This document shows, one piece after another, positions 12,998 to 22,081 of a DNA stretch of 64,000 bases. The first letter of the stretch is position 1. Every line of letters starts with the position of its first letter. The stretch is from Microbulbifer sp. YPW16 (GTDB lineage Bacteria > Pseudomonadota > Gammaproteobacteria > Pseudomonadales > Cellvibrionaceae), in contig NZ_CP089928.1 of assembly GCF_021290385.1 (NCBI RefSeq), forward strand, positions 914,501-978,500. Direction: 5' to 3'. The position numbers and the translations under genes are program-made. The notes beneath the pieces are model-generated. The model did no database searches, had not been told where the DNA came from, and saw only the letters and a program-made list of their open reading frames with translations.

Positions 12998-13906
12998 ATG
13001 GTCCAGCTAGTTGTGGATTCCGGATGCGATCTTCCGGATGAGTTTCTGCGCAAATTTTCCATCCCGGTCCTGCCCCATACCGTGAGCGTGGGCAAGGATG
13101 TCTTCGGTGACCAGCGCAACCCTGCGCAGATGGCTCACTTTTATACCCTGTCCCTGGTTGATCGCTCCCACCAGATTGTTACCGGCCCCGCCCCCACTGC
13201 AGAAATAGAGAACACCCTGCGGGGCCTGGTCCAGAAGGGCCAGACAGATATCGTGGTACAGACCATCAATGCTGCCAACAGTCCAACTTACGCCAATGCG
13301 GTGGCGGCAGCAGAGAACCTGGCCGCTCACGGAACCAACGGGTCAGTGCAAGTCCACACCGTGGATACCCACTCCCTGTTCTCTGGCCAGGGGCTGCTGG
13401 CCCTGTACACGCTGTCACTGATCCGCCGCGGCCTCGATGGTGCCCAGGTTGCCACACGCACCGAGGAATTCCGCCGCAAGGTCCATGGTTACGCAGCAAT
13501 CCGCGACGTCTACTATGTACGCGAGCGGGCACGCAGCAAGAACGAAAACAGCATCAGCTGGCTGAAGGCCATGGCCGCGCGCCTGCTGAAACTGAACCCG
13601 ATCCTGTCCATGCACCATGAGGGCAGTACCGTCACCAACACCCTGCGCGGTTACGATCGCTGTACCGAAGCCCTGTTCCGGCTGGCTGCCGACAAGATTC
13701 GCGGCGGGGAGCTGCTGATGCCGATTGTGATGGTAAGTATCGCCGGGAAACTGGAGGACCTGGAGAAAGTGCCGGGTTACCAGCTGCTGAAGACCGCCGC
13801 GGCAGAAAACGATGTGAAAATTTACCACTCGGTGATGAGCCTCTCCGGCGGTATCAACCTGGGCCCGGGCACGGTGGCCCTGGCGCTGGCAGCCGACAAG
13901 CCCTGA
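12998..13906 (+). CDS. DegV family fatty-acid-binding protein
   Basis: A 302-residue soluble protein of the DegV fold, whose members bind fatty acids; in Firmicutes the related FakB delivers them to a fatty-acid kinase. The start VDSGCDLPDEFLRKFSIPVLP matches the DegV opening, where the Ser/Asp region binds the head group; HTVDTHSLFSGQGLLAL and the C-terminal VMSLSGGINLGPGTVALAL are also DegV-like. No FakA-type kinase lies nearby, so the partner is unknown. The ATG has AAGAG upstream. A bidirectional terminator follows. Confidence 0.85.
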   Translation: MVQLVVDSGCDLPDEFLRKFSIPVLPHTVSVGKDVFGDQRNPAQMAHFYTLSLVDRSHQIVTGPAPTAEIENTLRGLVQKGQTDIVVQTINAANSPTYANAVAAAENLAAHGTNGSVQVHTVDTHSLFSGQGLLALYTLSLIRRGLDGAQVATRTEEFRRKVHGYAAIRDVYYVRERARSKNENSISWLKAMAARLLKLNPILSMHHEGSTVTNTLRGYDRCTEALFRLAADKIRGGELLMPIVMVSIAGKLEDLEKVPGYQLLKTAAAENDVKIYHSVMSLSGGINLGPGTVALALAADKP

Positions 13907-13953
13907 CCGGGCCGGGGACCAGTGACCCGGCAGGAGACACAAGGGGCGAATAT

Positions 13954-13991
13954 AAAAAAGCCACGGCAGGGAAACCTGCCGTGGCTTTTTT
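13954..13991. terminator. bidirectional intrinsic terminator (degV/accA)
   Basis: A 17-base inverted repeat: AAAAAAGCCACGGCAGG (13954-13970), a GAAA loop, and CCTGCCGTGGCTTTTTT (13975-13991). The GC stem is flanked by an A-run and a T-run, so it can end transcripts from degV on the plus strand and accA on the minus strand, which converge here. Confidence 0.93.
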
Positions 13992-14020
13992 AGTGGTTAC
14001 CCGTTACCAGGGACTAGCTG

Positions 14021-14974
14021 TCAGGTGATATTGCCGTAGCTCATCAGGCGCTGGTAGCGCTTCTCCAGCAACTCGTCGATCGGCACCCTGCGCAGCTGGT
14101 CCAGCTGCTCCACCAGGCGCTCCTGCAGGCGCGACGCCATAGCGCCCGGATCCCGGTGGGCGCCACCGAGGGGCTCCTCGATGGTCTCGTCGACGATTCC
14201 CAGTTCTTCCAGCACGCTGGAGGTCACGCCCATCGCCTCCGCCGCCAGCGGTGCCTTCTCGACGGTTTTCCAGATGATGTTGGCGCAGCCTTCCGGGGAA
14301 ATCACAAAGTAGGTGGAGTACTGGAGCATATTCAGCTGGTCGCCCACGCCGATCGCCAGTGCACCGCCGGAAGAACCTTCACCAATCACCGTGCAGATAA
14401 TCGGGGTACGCAGCCGGGACATGACCGCGAGGTTCTGGGCAATGGCCTCACTGATGCCACGCTCCTCACTGTCGATCCCCGGGTAGGCCCCGGGCGTGTC
14501 AATCAGGGTCAGCACCGGCATCTGGAAACGCTCTGCCATCTCCATGATGCGCAGGGCCTTGCGGTAACCTTCCGGCTTGGGCATACCGAAGTTGCGCGCC
14601 ACCTTGTCGTTGACGGAGCGCCCCTTCTCTTCACCGATCACGGCTACCGGCTTGCCGTCGAGGCGCGCAATACCGGAGATGATGGCCCTGTCGTCACCAA
14701 AGTGACGATCACCATGGAGCTCGTCCCAGTCAGTGAACATACGCTCGATGTAATCTTTCGAATACGGGCGCTGCGGGTGACGGGCCACCTGCACCACCTG
14801 CCAGGGGGACAGGTCGGCATAGATGGACTCTGTCAGGCTGCGACTCTTCTCACGCAGGCGGGCAACTTCGTCAGCGATATTCAGCTCATTGTCGTCGCCG
14901 ACGTGCTGCAGCTCCTTGATCTTGCTTTCGAGCTCAGCAATCGGCTGTTCAAACTCGAGGAAATTGAAATTCAT
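14021..14974 (-). CDS. accA: acetyl-CoA carboxylase carboxyltransferase subunit alpha
   Basis: With AccD it transfers carboxyl from carboxybiotin to acetyl-CoA, giving malonyl-CoA for fatty acid synthesis. The 317-residue protein (319 in Escherichia coli) starts at the ATG giving [19 protein letters not shown]. Crotonase-like core motifs are present: [19 protein letters not shown] and [20 protein letters not shown], the latter forming the oxyanion region. It lies 165 bases downstream of dnaE on the same strand, the common arrangement. A longer frame starting at 15007 lacks homology. Confidence 0.97.
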   Translation of the reverse strand: MNFNFLEFEQPIAELESKIKELQHVGDDNELNIADEVARLREKSRSLTESIYADLSPWQVVQVARHPQRPYSKDYIERMFTDWDELHGDRHFGDDRAIISGIARLDGKPVAVIGEEKGRSVNDKVARNFGMPKPEGYRKALRIMEMAERFQMPVLTLIDTPGAYPGIDSEERGISEAIAQNLAVMSRLRTPIICTVIGEGSSGGALAIGVGDQLNMLQYSTYFVISPEGCANIIWKTVEKAPLAAEAMGVTSSVLEELGIVDETIEEPLGGAHRDPGAMASRLQERLVEQLDQLRRVPIDELLEKRYQRLMSYGNIT

Positions 14975-15139
14975 GCAATCCGCGCCTTTAAACTGTAAAA
15001 ATGCCACCGGGCGATAATGGCGGCATAGCTTACCGCCATAGAACCGGGCAGTCGACCCGCGTTGCCAGTATGGCCACTCTGGCGTCCGTAATCTCCTTCC
15101 TGGCCAGGGCGTCCAATGTCACCGGTCCGCCATCCGACC

Positions 15140-18100
15140 TTACCGCTCAACATAGTCGAGTACCACACGGTCGCGCCCCAGCAGCTCGCGCAGGGACTGG
15201 ACCATCTGGTCGTTCGGCTCCACTTTCCATTCCGGCGGCAGCTGGAATGTCCCGCGGGCATCACTGCGCTCCACTTCCATTAGCACCCCACAGCTACCGC
15301 CCACGTAGGGCCGCAGGCAGGCGGACAGGCGCTGGGCCAGCCCCGCCGGCGCACTGGCGCTGTCCAGCTTGAGACGCACGCCGGTCACACTGCCCTGGCG
15401 CAGCTCGTCCAGGGTTGCCACACCGTTGACGGTCATTTTCAGGCCACCACTGTAATCGTCGTGGGCCACTGGGCCGTCCAGCACCAGCAGGGAATCCTTG
15501 GCCAGTTTCTCGCGATGCTCGCCGAAAGCCTCGCTGAACACCGCCGCCTCGATACGGGCGCTGCGGTCGTCCAGGGTGACAATAGCCATGGAATCACCGC
15601 GCTTGGTCTTCATGACCCGCAACGCCACCACCAGTCCCGCCACTTTCTGCGACTCGCGGCCCGGCTTCAGGTCCGCAATTCGGGACTTCACCAGGTGCTG
15701 GAGTTCGTCCTCATACTCGTCAATCGGGTGCCCTGTCAGGTACAGGCCGAGCGTATTCTTTTCCCCCTCGAGGCGCTCGCGGATTCCCCAGGGCCGGGCG
15801 CGGCGGAATTCCGCGTAGACATCGCCCTCGGCGGCAGTGGGAACCACCTCGCCAAACAGGTCCATCATCCCTGCACTGTTGTTGCGCGACTGCTGCTCGG
15901 CCGCCTTCACCGCCTCATCCACGGCACTGAACAGCACCGCGCGAGCATAGTTGAGGCCATCGCTGCCCTCGCCGCCCGGCCCGATACTATCCAGGGCACC
16001 GGAGCGCACCAGCGCCTCCAGGGCGCGCTTGTTGACCTTGCGCGGGTCAATACGGGAACAGAAATCGAACAGGTCGGTGAAGGGTCCGCCCTCGGTGCGC
16101 ACGGCGATAATATTCTCGATCGGGCCTTCACCCAGCCCCTTGATGGCACCCAGGCCGTAGACAATGCGGTTGTCCATATCCACCGAGAACTGGTAGGCAC
16201 CCAGGTTTACATCCGGTGGCACCATCTCCAGGCCCATGGCCCGGCACTCCTCGATAAATGTCACTACCTTGTCGGTCTTGTCCATATCCGAGGACATGGT
16301 GGCGGCCATGAACTGGGCCGGGTAGTGGGCCTTGAGCCAGGCGGTCTGGTAAGACACCAGTGCGTAGGCAGCGGAGTGCGACTTGTTGAAGCCGTACCCG
16401 GCGAACTTCTCCACCAGGTCAAAGATTTTCATCGCCAGGTCCGGGTCGACACCCTGCTCTTTCGCGCCGGCGGCAAAGATCTCCCGCTGCTTCGCCATCT
16501 CCTCGGGTTTTTTCTTACCCATGGCGCGGCGCAGCATGTCGGCACCGCCCAGGGTGTAACCCGCCAGTTCCTGGGCGATTTGCATTACCTGCTCCTGGTA
16601 GACGATCACCCCGTAGGTGGGCTCCAGGATCGGCTTGAGCTTCTCATGCTGGTACTTGGCGTCCGGGTAGGCCACCTGGGCGCGGCCGTGCTTCCGGTTG
16701 ATGAAGTCATCCACCATGCCCGACTGCAGCGGTCCCGGGCGGAACAGGGCCACCAGGGCGATCATGTCCTCGAGGTTATCCGGCTGCAGGCGCTTGATCA
16801 GGTCCTTCATGCCGCGGGATTCCAGCTGGAATACCGCGGTGGTCTCGGCCCGCTTGATCATCTTGTAGGTTTCGGCGTCGTCCAGCGGCAGTGCCTCGAT
16901 GACCAGCGGCTCCCTGCCCTCGCGGGCACGCTGTTCGTCGACCATATCCTTGGCCCAGTCGATGATCGTCAGGGTGCGCAGGCCGAGGAAGTCGAACTTC
17001 ACCAGGCCCGCATCCTCCACATCGTTCTTGTCGAACTGGGTCACCAGGCCGGCGCCGGTCTCGTCGCAGTAGAGCGGCGCAAAATCGGTCAGTTTGGTAG
17101 GGGCTATCACCACACCACCGGCGTGCTTGCCCACGTTCCGGGCCACGCCCTCCAGCTGCAGGGCCATCTCCCAGATTTCCTGGCCCTCCTCGTCGCCATC
17201 GAGGAACTCGCGCAGGATCTCCTCCTGCTCGAAGGCCTTCTCCAGGGTCATGCCCGGGTCCGGGGGAATCATCTTGGAAAGCTTGTCCGCCAGGCCATAA
17301 GACTTGCCCTGGACACGGGCCACGTCCCGCACCACCGCCTTCGCGGCCATGGTGCCGAAAGTAATGATCTGGCTCACCGCATCGCGGCCGTAGTTGTCGG
17401 CCACATAGCCGATCACGCGGTCGCGCTTCTCCATGCAAAAGTCGACGTCGAAGTCGGGCATGGAAACCCGTTCCGGGTTGAGGAATCGCTCGAACAGCAG
17501 GTCGTACTGCAGCGGGTCCAGGTCGGTAATCTTGAGGGCGTAGGCCACCAGCGAGCCGGCACCGGAACCCCGCCCCGGCCCCACCGGGATATCGTGGTCC
17601 TTGGCCCACTGGATAAAGTCCATCACGATCAGGAAGTAACCCGGGAAGCCCATCTGGATAATGATGTCCAGTTCGAACCGCAGCCGGTTTTCATAGGCGG
17701 TGCGGCGCTCGGCATAGTCCGGGGCCGACTGGTCGAGGATGGTTTCCAGTCGCACGTCCAACCCCTCGAAGGAGATCTTCTCGAAGAACTGGTTCTCGGT
17801 CATACCCTCGGGAATCGGGTACTCCGGCAGGAAATACTTACCCAGCTGGATCGGTGCCGAACAGCGCCGGGCGATCTCCACGGTGTTCTGCAATGCCTCG
17901 GGGATATCGCTGAACAGCTCCTGCATTTCCTCCGCGGTGCGGAAATACTGCTCCGGGGAATAGCGGCGCTCACGGCGCGGGTCGTCCAGGGCACGGCCGT
18001 CGTGAATGCACACCCGCACCTCATGGGCCTCGAACTCACTTTCCTCGAGGAAACGTACATCATTGGTGGCCACCACCGGCAGTTGCAACCGCTGGGCCAG

Positions 18101-18655
18101 GCCCACTGCCGCATGCAGGTAATCCTCATCTCCCGGGCGGCCGGTGCGTTGCAGTTCCAGGTAATAACGGCCGGGGAAAACCCCTGCCCATTGCCGGGCC
18201 AGGTCCTCAGCCTGGGCGGTGCGGCCGGCAACCAGTGCACGGCCCACATCCCCGTACCGGGCACCGGACAATGCCAGCACTCCCTCGGCGTACTCGGGCA
18301 GCCACTCGCGACGGATATAGGCGTTGCCGTGGTATTGGCCCTCCATCCAGGCGCGGGAGATCAGCTCGGTGATATTCAGGTAGCCCCGTGTGTTCATCGC
18401 GAACAGCGAGATCAGTGTCGGCTGCTCCTCACCGCCCTCACTGAGCCAGAAATCCGCACCGGTTATGGGCTTGATCCCGGCGCCCAGGCAGGCCTTGTAG
18501 AACTTGATCTGGCCGTAGAAATTGGTCTGGTCCGTGAGCGCCACGGCCGGCATCTCCAGCTCTGCGGCGCGGGCCACGAGCGGCTTGATCCGCACCAGGC
18601 CGTCGATCAGCGAGTATTCAGAGTGGACTCGTAAGTGAACAAAGGGTTGGGTCAT
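15140..18655 (-). CDS. dnaE: DNA polymerase III subunit alpha
   Basis: The replicative polymerase subunit, 1171 residues. The N-terminal PHP domain begins FVHLRVHSEYSLIDGLVRI. The palm carries PGRGSGAGSLVAYAL and the catalytic acidic motif VSMPDFDVDFCMEKRDRV. The GYGFNKSHSAAYALVSYQTA motif and a C-terminal OB fold (VAGLVVALRVMKTKRGDSMA) follow. Full length with no frameshift. The opposite strand stays open across nearly the whole gene, a codon-bias shadow. The gene is followed by accA, as in Escherichia coli. Confidence 0.98.
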   Translation of the reverse strand: MTQPFVHLRVHSEYSLIDGLVRIKPLVARAAELEMPAVALTDQTNFYGQIKFYKACLGAGIKPITGADFWLSEGGEEQPTLISLFAMNTRGYLNITELISRAWMEGQYHGNAYIRREWLPEYAEGVLALSGARYGDVGRALVAGRTAQAEDLARQWAGVFPGRYYLELQRTGRPGDEDYLHAAVGLAQRLQLPVVATNDVRFLEESEFEAHEVRVCIHDGRALDDPRRERRYSPEQYFRTAEEMQELFSDIPEALQNTVEIARRCSAPIQLGKYFLPEYPIPEGMTENQFFEKISFEGLDVRLETILDQSAPDYAERRTAYENRLRFELDIIIQMGFPGYFLIVMDFIQWAKDHDIPVGPGRGSGAGSLVAYALKITDLDPLQYDLLFERFLNPERVSMPDFDVDFCMEKRDRVIGYVADNYGRDAVSQIITFGTMAAKAVVRDVARVQGKSYGLADKLSKMIPPDPGMTLEKAFEQEEILREFLDGDEEGQEIWEMALQLEGVARNVGKHAGGVVIAPTKLTDFAPLYCDETGAGLVTQFDKNDVEDAGLVKFDFLGLRTLTIIDWAKDMVDEQRAREGREPLVIEALPLDDAETYKMIKRAETTAVFQLESRGMKDLIKRLQPDNLEDMIALVALFRPGPLQSGMVDDFINRKHGRAQVAYPDAKYQHEKLKPILEPTYGVIVYQEQVMQIAQELAGYTLGGADMLRRAMGKKKPEEMAKQREIFAAGAKEQGVDPDLAMKIFDLVEKFAGYGFNKSHSAAYALVSYQTAWLKAHYPAQFMAATMSSDMDKTDKVVTFIEECRAMGLEMVPPDVNLGAYQFSVDMDNRIVYGLGAIKGLGEGPIENIIAVRTEGGPFTDLFDFCSRIDPRKVNKRALEALVRSGALDSIGPGGEGSDGLNYARAVLFSAVDEAVKAAEQQSRNNSAGMMDLFGEVVPTAAEGDVYAEFRRARPWGIRERLEGEKNTLGLYLTGHPIDEYEDELQHLVKSRIADLKPGRESQKVAGLVVALRVMKTKRGDSMAIVTLDDRSARIEAAVFSEAFGEHREKLAKDSLLVLDGPVAHDDYSGGLKMTVNGVATLDELRQGSVTGVRLKLDSASAPAGLAQRLSACLRPYVGGSCGVLMEVERSDARGTFQLPPEWKVEPNDQMVQSLRELLGRDRVVLDYVER

Positions 18656-18805
18656 ATTCTTCTGTATTGAATTCTTCTTGCGCGCATCCCATCACTGCCC
18701 CCGTTGCCACGGCCATTGGCGACGTGGGGAATCCGGGTCACGGGGTTTCCCGACGGACAGCTATTTCCCGAATGCGCTTTACCTTGCGAAATTTTAGCGG
18801 CCAGG

Positions 18806-19033
18806 CTACCAGAGCCGACCCATCTGCCGGGCGCGCTCGGTACAGCGTTGCAACACCGAGCGCCGCTCGTCGTTGTTCATATTGCCCCAGCGGCTGATCT
18901 CCGTGCCGGTGCGAAAACAGCCCTCGCAGATATCTTCCGCGTTGAGGGCACAGACCGAGATGCAGGGGGATTTTACCGGTTTGCCAGCTGCCGGCGTTGC
19001 GGTAGACACGGGATTCTGGACTTTCACGGTCAT
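18806..19033 (-). CDS. DUF1289 small cysteine-motif protein
   Basis: A 75-residue protein of the DUF1289 family (YdhL-like). The family signature is clear: [20 protein letters not shown], followed by [18 protein letters not shown]. The four cysteines suggest a small metal or iron-sulfur site, but no function is established. Its ATG overlaps the stop of the upstream gamma-carbonic-anhydrase gene by four bases (ATGA), so the two are translationally coupled. Confidence 0.85.
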   Translation of the reverse strand: MTVKVQNPVSTATPAAGKPVKSPCISVCALNAEDICEGCFRTGTEISRWGNMNNDERRSVLQRCTERARQMGRLW

Positions 19034-19560
19034 GGCGAGTCGAGGGCAACCAGCTCTTCGGCGAAGCGCCGGCCGTTTTCAGCATAGTGATCGCTGCTGG
19101 CCTTCAGCAGCTCAAGCATCGACTCGTCCAGGGTTTTGACCACCTTGCCCGGGCTCCCCAGGACCATGGAAAAATCCGGGACTTCCATTTTCTCGGTGAC
19201 CAGCGCATTGGCACCGATCACACAGCCCCGACCGATCCTGGCGCCATTGAGGATAACCGCGTTGATGCCGACCAGGGTGTAGTCACCGATTTCGCAGCCG
19301 TGCAGCATTGCCTTGTGGCCCACCGTCACCCCGGTACCAATCGTCAACGGGATACCCGGGTCAGTGTGCAGCACCGCACCGTCCTGGACATTGCTATCCT
19401 CGCCGATGGTGATGCGATCACAGTCACCGCGCACCACTGCGTTGAACCACACCGAGCTGCGACTGAGCATTCGCACATTGCCGATCACATGGGCACCCGG
19501 GGCGATGTAATGCCCCTCACCCTCGAGCTCTGGCTGGTTTTCACCCAGTCTGTACAGCAT
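19030..19560 (-). CDS. gamma carbonic anhydrase family protein (YrdA-like)
   Basis: A 176-residue left-handed beta-helix protein built of hexapeptide repeats, of the YrdA/PaaY/CaiE gamma carbonic anhydrase group. Likely metal-ligand histidines are seen in GAVLHTDPG and [18 protein letters not shown]. Some members hydrate CO2 with zinc, others lack activity, so activity here is unproven. The ATG at 19560 has a perfect GGAGG five bases upstream; a longer frame reaching 19755 encodes a basic tail without homology. Confidence 0.87.
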   Translation of the reverse strand: MLYRLGENQPELEGEGHYIAPGAHVIGNVRMLSRSSVWFNAVVRGDCDRITIGEDSNVQDGAVLHTDPGIPLTIGTGVTVGHKAMLHGCEIGDYTLVGINAVILNGARIGRGCVIGANALVTEKMEVPDFSMVLGSPGKVVKTLDESMLELLKASSDHYAENGRRFAEELVALDSP

Positions 19561-19758
19561 CTGGCCTCCGGCTGTGGATCTTCTCAAGCGGCCATTATCC
19601 CGCCCGTGGCCGGTCATTGCCAGCGGCTTGCGCACGATTCGGGGGAGGAAATGGCGCAGGGGGGAAATGCCTGAAAAAGTGGCTGGAAAAGTGGTCGGGA
19701 GGGACCGCCCGGGGAGACGGGGCCGGCAGGAGGTCCGGGCCCACCTGTGCCCCACCGC

Positions 19759-20271
19759 CTACAGCAGTACGCCCTGCCTGGAAAAGCGGGCGCCCTCGAG
19801 GCTGAGCAGGCGGGCCTTGAGGTCCAGGCCTCCCGCGTAGCCGGTCAGGGTGCCGTCGGCGCCGATAACGCGATGGCAGGGAATCACGATGGCGAGGGGA
19901 TTGGCGCCATTGGCCCGCGCAACCGCACGGACCGCCCTGGGGTTACCCAGCGCTTCCGCCTGCTGCAGGTAGCTCCGGGTCTCGCCGTAGGGGATATCCT
20001 GCAGGGCAGCCCAGACACGCTGCTGGAAAGGCGTGCCGGGGGGCTGCAGCGGCAGCTCGAAAGCCCGCCGGCGACCGTCCAGGTACTCCCCCAGCTGGGT
20101 CGACGCCATGTCCGTCAGGGCGCACGTCCCCCGCTGCCACCCGGGCCCCATCCCCGGGCACCTGCCGTCGCGGACGAAGCCCAGCGCCACCAGTGCCGCC
20201 TGTGGGCCACTGTCCTCTGCGGCGACACAGACATCACCGAGCACGGTAGGATAAATCTCGTAAACAATCAT
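19759..20271 (-). CDS. ogt: methylated-DNA–protein-cysteine methyltransferase
   Basis: A suicide repair protein that takes the methyl group from O6-methylguanine onto its own cysteine. The active-site motif IVIPCHRVIGADGTLTGYAG lies near residues 127-146, preceded by the helix-turn-helix-like PFQQRVWAALQDIPYGETRSY. Its 170 residues match Ogt. The ATG overlaps the stop of the Ada/AlkA fusion by four bases (ATGA), so both are made from one message. Confidence 0.95.
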   Translation of the reverse strand: MIVYEIYPTVLGDVCVAAEDSGPQAALVALGFVRDGRCPGMGPGWQRGTCALTDMASTQLGEYLDGRRRAFELPLQPPGTPFQQRVWAALQDIPYGETRSYLQQAEALGNPRAVRAVARANGANPLAIVIPCHRVIGADGTLTGYAGGLDLKARLLSLEGARFSRQGVLL

Positions 20272-21725
20272 TCACTGTCCCCAGTTTGCAGCGATTGCCA
20301 CAGCAGTAATGCTCCATAAGCCCGCCAGGGCCGCCATTGCTCCGCCCGGTTCCTGGCCGCACCCGGCGAGGCCCGCTCGCCGCCCTCCCCCAGCGCCTGG
20401 AGGATACCAAGGTCTGACGCCGGGAAGGCATCGGGCAGCGACAAGCCGCGCATGGCTATGTACTGCGCGGTCCAGTCGCCGATGCCCGGCAATGCAGTCA
20501 ACTGCGCACACCATCGCTCCAGGTCGGTCTCGGTGAAGTCCACCCGCCCTTCCAGGGTCGCCGCCACGAAAGTCCGCAGGGTCGCCGCCCGCGCCCGTGT
20601 CACCCCCAGGCCCTCGAAATCCGCCCCGGCCAGTTCCCGGGCCCCCGGGAAGAGCCGCCACTGCCGGCCACTGGTATCCACAAAGCGCCCCCCGTAACGC
20701 TCCACCAGCCGCCCGGCTATGGTTGTCGCCGCGGCGACCGATATCTGCTGGCCCAGAATCGCCCGCAAGGCGTACTCAAACGGATCCCAGGCGCCCGGCA
20801 GCCGCACCCCGGGCAACAACTCCAGCTGCCGTGCCAATAATGGGTCCACAGACAGTACCTGCCCGATTTCACCGGTATCCACGTCCAGGTCAAACAACCG
20901 GCGCAACCGCTGGTTGAGGACAAAAAGGCCCCGCCCATCGCCGGAATCCAGCTCCACCACCAGGCGGTGCGCCGCCGCATCGTCGCTGACACTCAGCACA
21001 CCTGGCCCACCGCCCTCCAGGCAAAAGCTCCGCTGGTATATCCCGTCGTTTACCTCTTCGATTCCCCTGAGTGCCCGGGCACGGAAAAAGTCCAGCAGCT
21101 TCTGCCAGTCAAAGGGCGGCCGGTAAGGCAGGTAAAACCGGATCCCACCCCGGACCGCAGTCCCGCTCCGGGTCTCCTTTCGCACCTCCGTGGGGGTTCG
21201 GTGGCATACCTGCTGGAAAACCGCATTGAAACGGCGCGTGCTGTTGAAGCCGGCCTCGAACGCCACCTGGCCCACGGGCATGCGTGTCTCACGCAACAGT
21301 CCCAGCGCAAACATTACCCGTTCCACCTGCCAGTACTGCAGTGGGCTCATACCCAGGTGCTCGTTGAACAGTCGCCGCAGGTAACGGCTGCTGATTCCCA
21401 GCCGTTCCGCCAGCGATTCTACTGACGCCCCCTCGCGCTCACTGCGCATCAGGGCCAGCGCCCGCTGCACGGTGGTACCCACCAGGCCCCAGGCGGGACT
21501 GCCGGGCGCAGCATCGGGACGGCATCGCCGGCACGGCCGGTACCCGGCTGTCGCCGCCTCGGCCGCTGTTCGAAAGTATTCAACATTCTTTTCCAGGGGT
21601 GCCCGGGCCGGGCAGATCGGGCGGCAGAAAATACCCGTGGTTTTTACCGCGGTGTAGAACAGACCATCAAATCTCTGGTCCCGGGCCAGCCGGGCACGGG
21701 AACAGGTTTCACGGGACAGGGCCAC
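20268..21725 (-). CDS. alkA: Ada metal-binding domain/AraC regulator/AlkA glycosylase fusion
   Basis: A 485-residue alkylation-response fusion. Residues 1-75 are an Ada N-terminal domain with four zinc cysteines (FCRPICPAR and YRPCRRCRPD); in Ada one of them accepts methyl from phosphotriesters and switches the protein to an activator. An AraC-type helix-turn-helix follows (LAERLGISSRYLRRLFNEHL, then GFNSTRRFNAVFQQ). The C-terminal half is an AlkA/HhH-GPD 3-methyladenine glycosylase with LTALPGIGDWTAQYIAMRGL and the catalytic Asp region FPASDLGIL. The GTG at 21725 has AGAGGAG upstream; an in-frame start at 21866 adds a poor tail. It probably activates its own operon with ogt. Confidence 0.92.
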   Translation of the reverse strand: MALSRETCSRARLARDQRFDGLFYTAVKTTGIFCRPICPARAPLEKNVEYFRTAAEAATAGYRPCRRCRPDAAPGSPAWGLVGTTVQRALALMRSEREGASVESLAERLGISSRYLRRLFNEHLGMSPLQYWQVERVMFALGLLRETRMPVGQVAFEAGFNSTRRFNAVFQQVCHRTPTEVRKETRSGTAVRGGIRFYLPYRPPFDWQKLLDFFRARALRGIEEVNDGIYQRSFCLEGGGPGVLSVSDDAAAHRLVVELDSGDGRGLFVLNQRLRRLFDLDVDTGEIGQVLSVDPLLARQLELLPGVRLPGAWDPFEYALRAILGQQISVAAATTIAGRLVERYGGRFVDTSGRQWRLFPGARELAGADFEGLGVTRARAATLRTFVAATLEGRVDFTETDLERWCAQLTALPGIGDWTAQYIAMRGLSLPDAFPASDLGILQALGEGGERASPGAARNRAEQWRPWRAYGALLLWQSLQTGDSE

Positions 21726-22081
21726 TGGCAACTCCTCTTCAGATGGGGCCAGTCTATGGGTATTCCAGCCGGGTGACGAGTCACATTCGGAACTGACAGG
21801 CCCGGACGTGATAACAGGGCCTAACCACCGCCAGCAAGCCCCGGTGATGGCGGCAGGGGGGTGCAAAGCCAGGGTGAGTTATCCAGTACCGGGATAACGC
21901 TTTAATGATGGATACGATGCCCGGTTGGCTGCCCGCCCCCTATGTCGCTCCCACCTCCTTTTCGACACATCGGCAGATATCTCCTAAACCTGAAGAGGGG
22001 TCCGGGAGATTCGCCCCGGCTGCTGTCGCCGGAGCACAGGGAAGTGATGGCACAAGGGATAGTGTGCCCGGAGTTGTTTAG
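21726..22081. other. 356-base divergent region before the first TSP3 gene
   Basis: Lies between the minus-strand Ada/AlkA start and the plus-strand TSP3 lipoprotein start. I find no gene in it. It holds one inverted repeat (21878-21898) and a purine-rich leader; a CGGAG lies about eleven bases before the TSP3 ATG. Promoters for both directions must be here, but boxes cannot be assigned with confidence. Confidence 0.5.
21878..21898. promoter_or_regulatory. possible operator: GTTATCC-N7-GGATAAC
   Basis: A perfect 7-base inverted repeat with a 7-base centre in the divergent promoter region. Its symmetry suits a dimeric regulator or a self-regulating Ada-type site, but no known binding consensus is matched. 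Confidence 0.25.

Noticed and set aside
15461-18634. A 1057-codon open frame on the plus strand over dnaE
   Set aside because: It is an antisense shadow of dnaE, a complete polymerase with all motifs; the frame shows no recognisable family and arises from GC-rich codon use.
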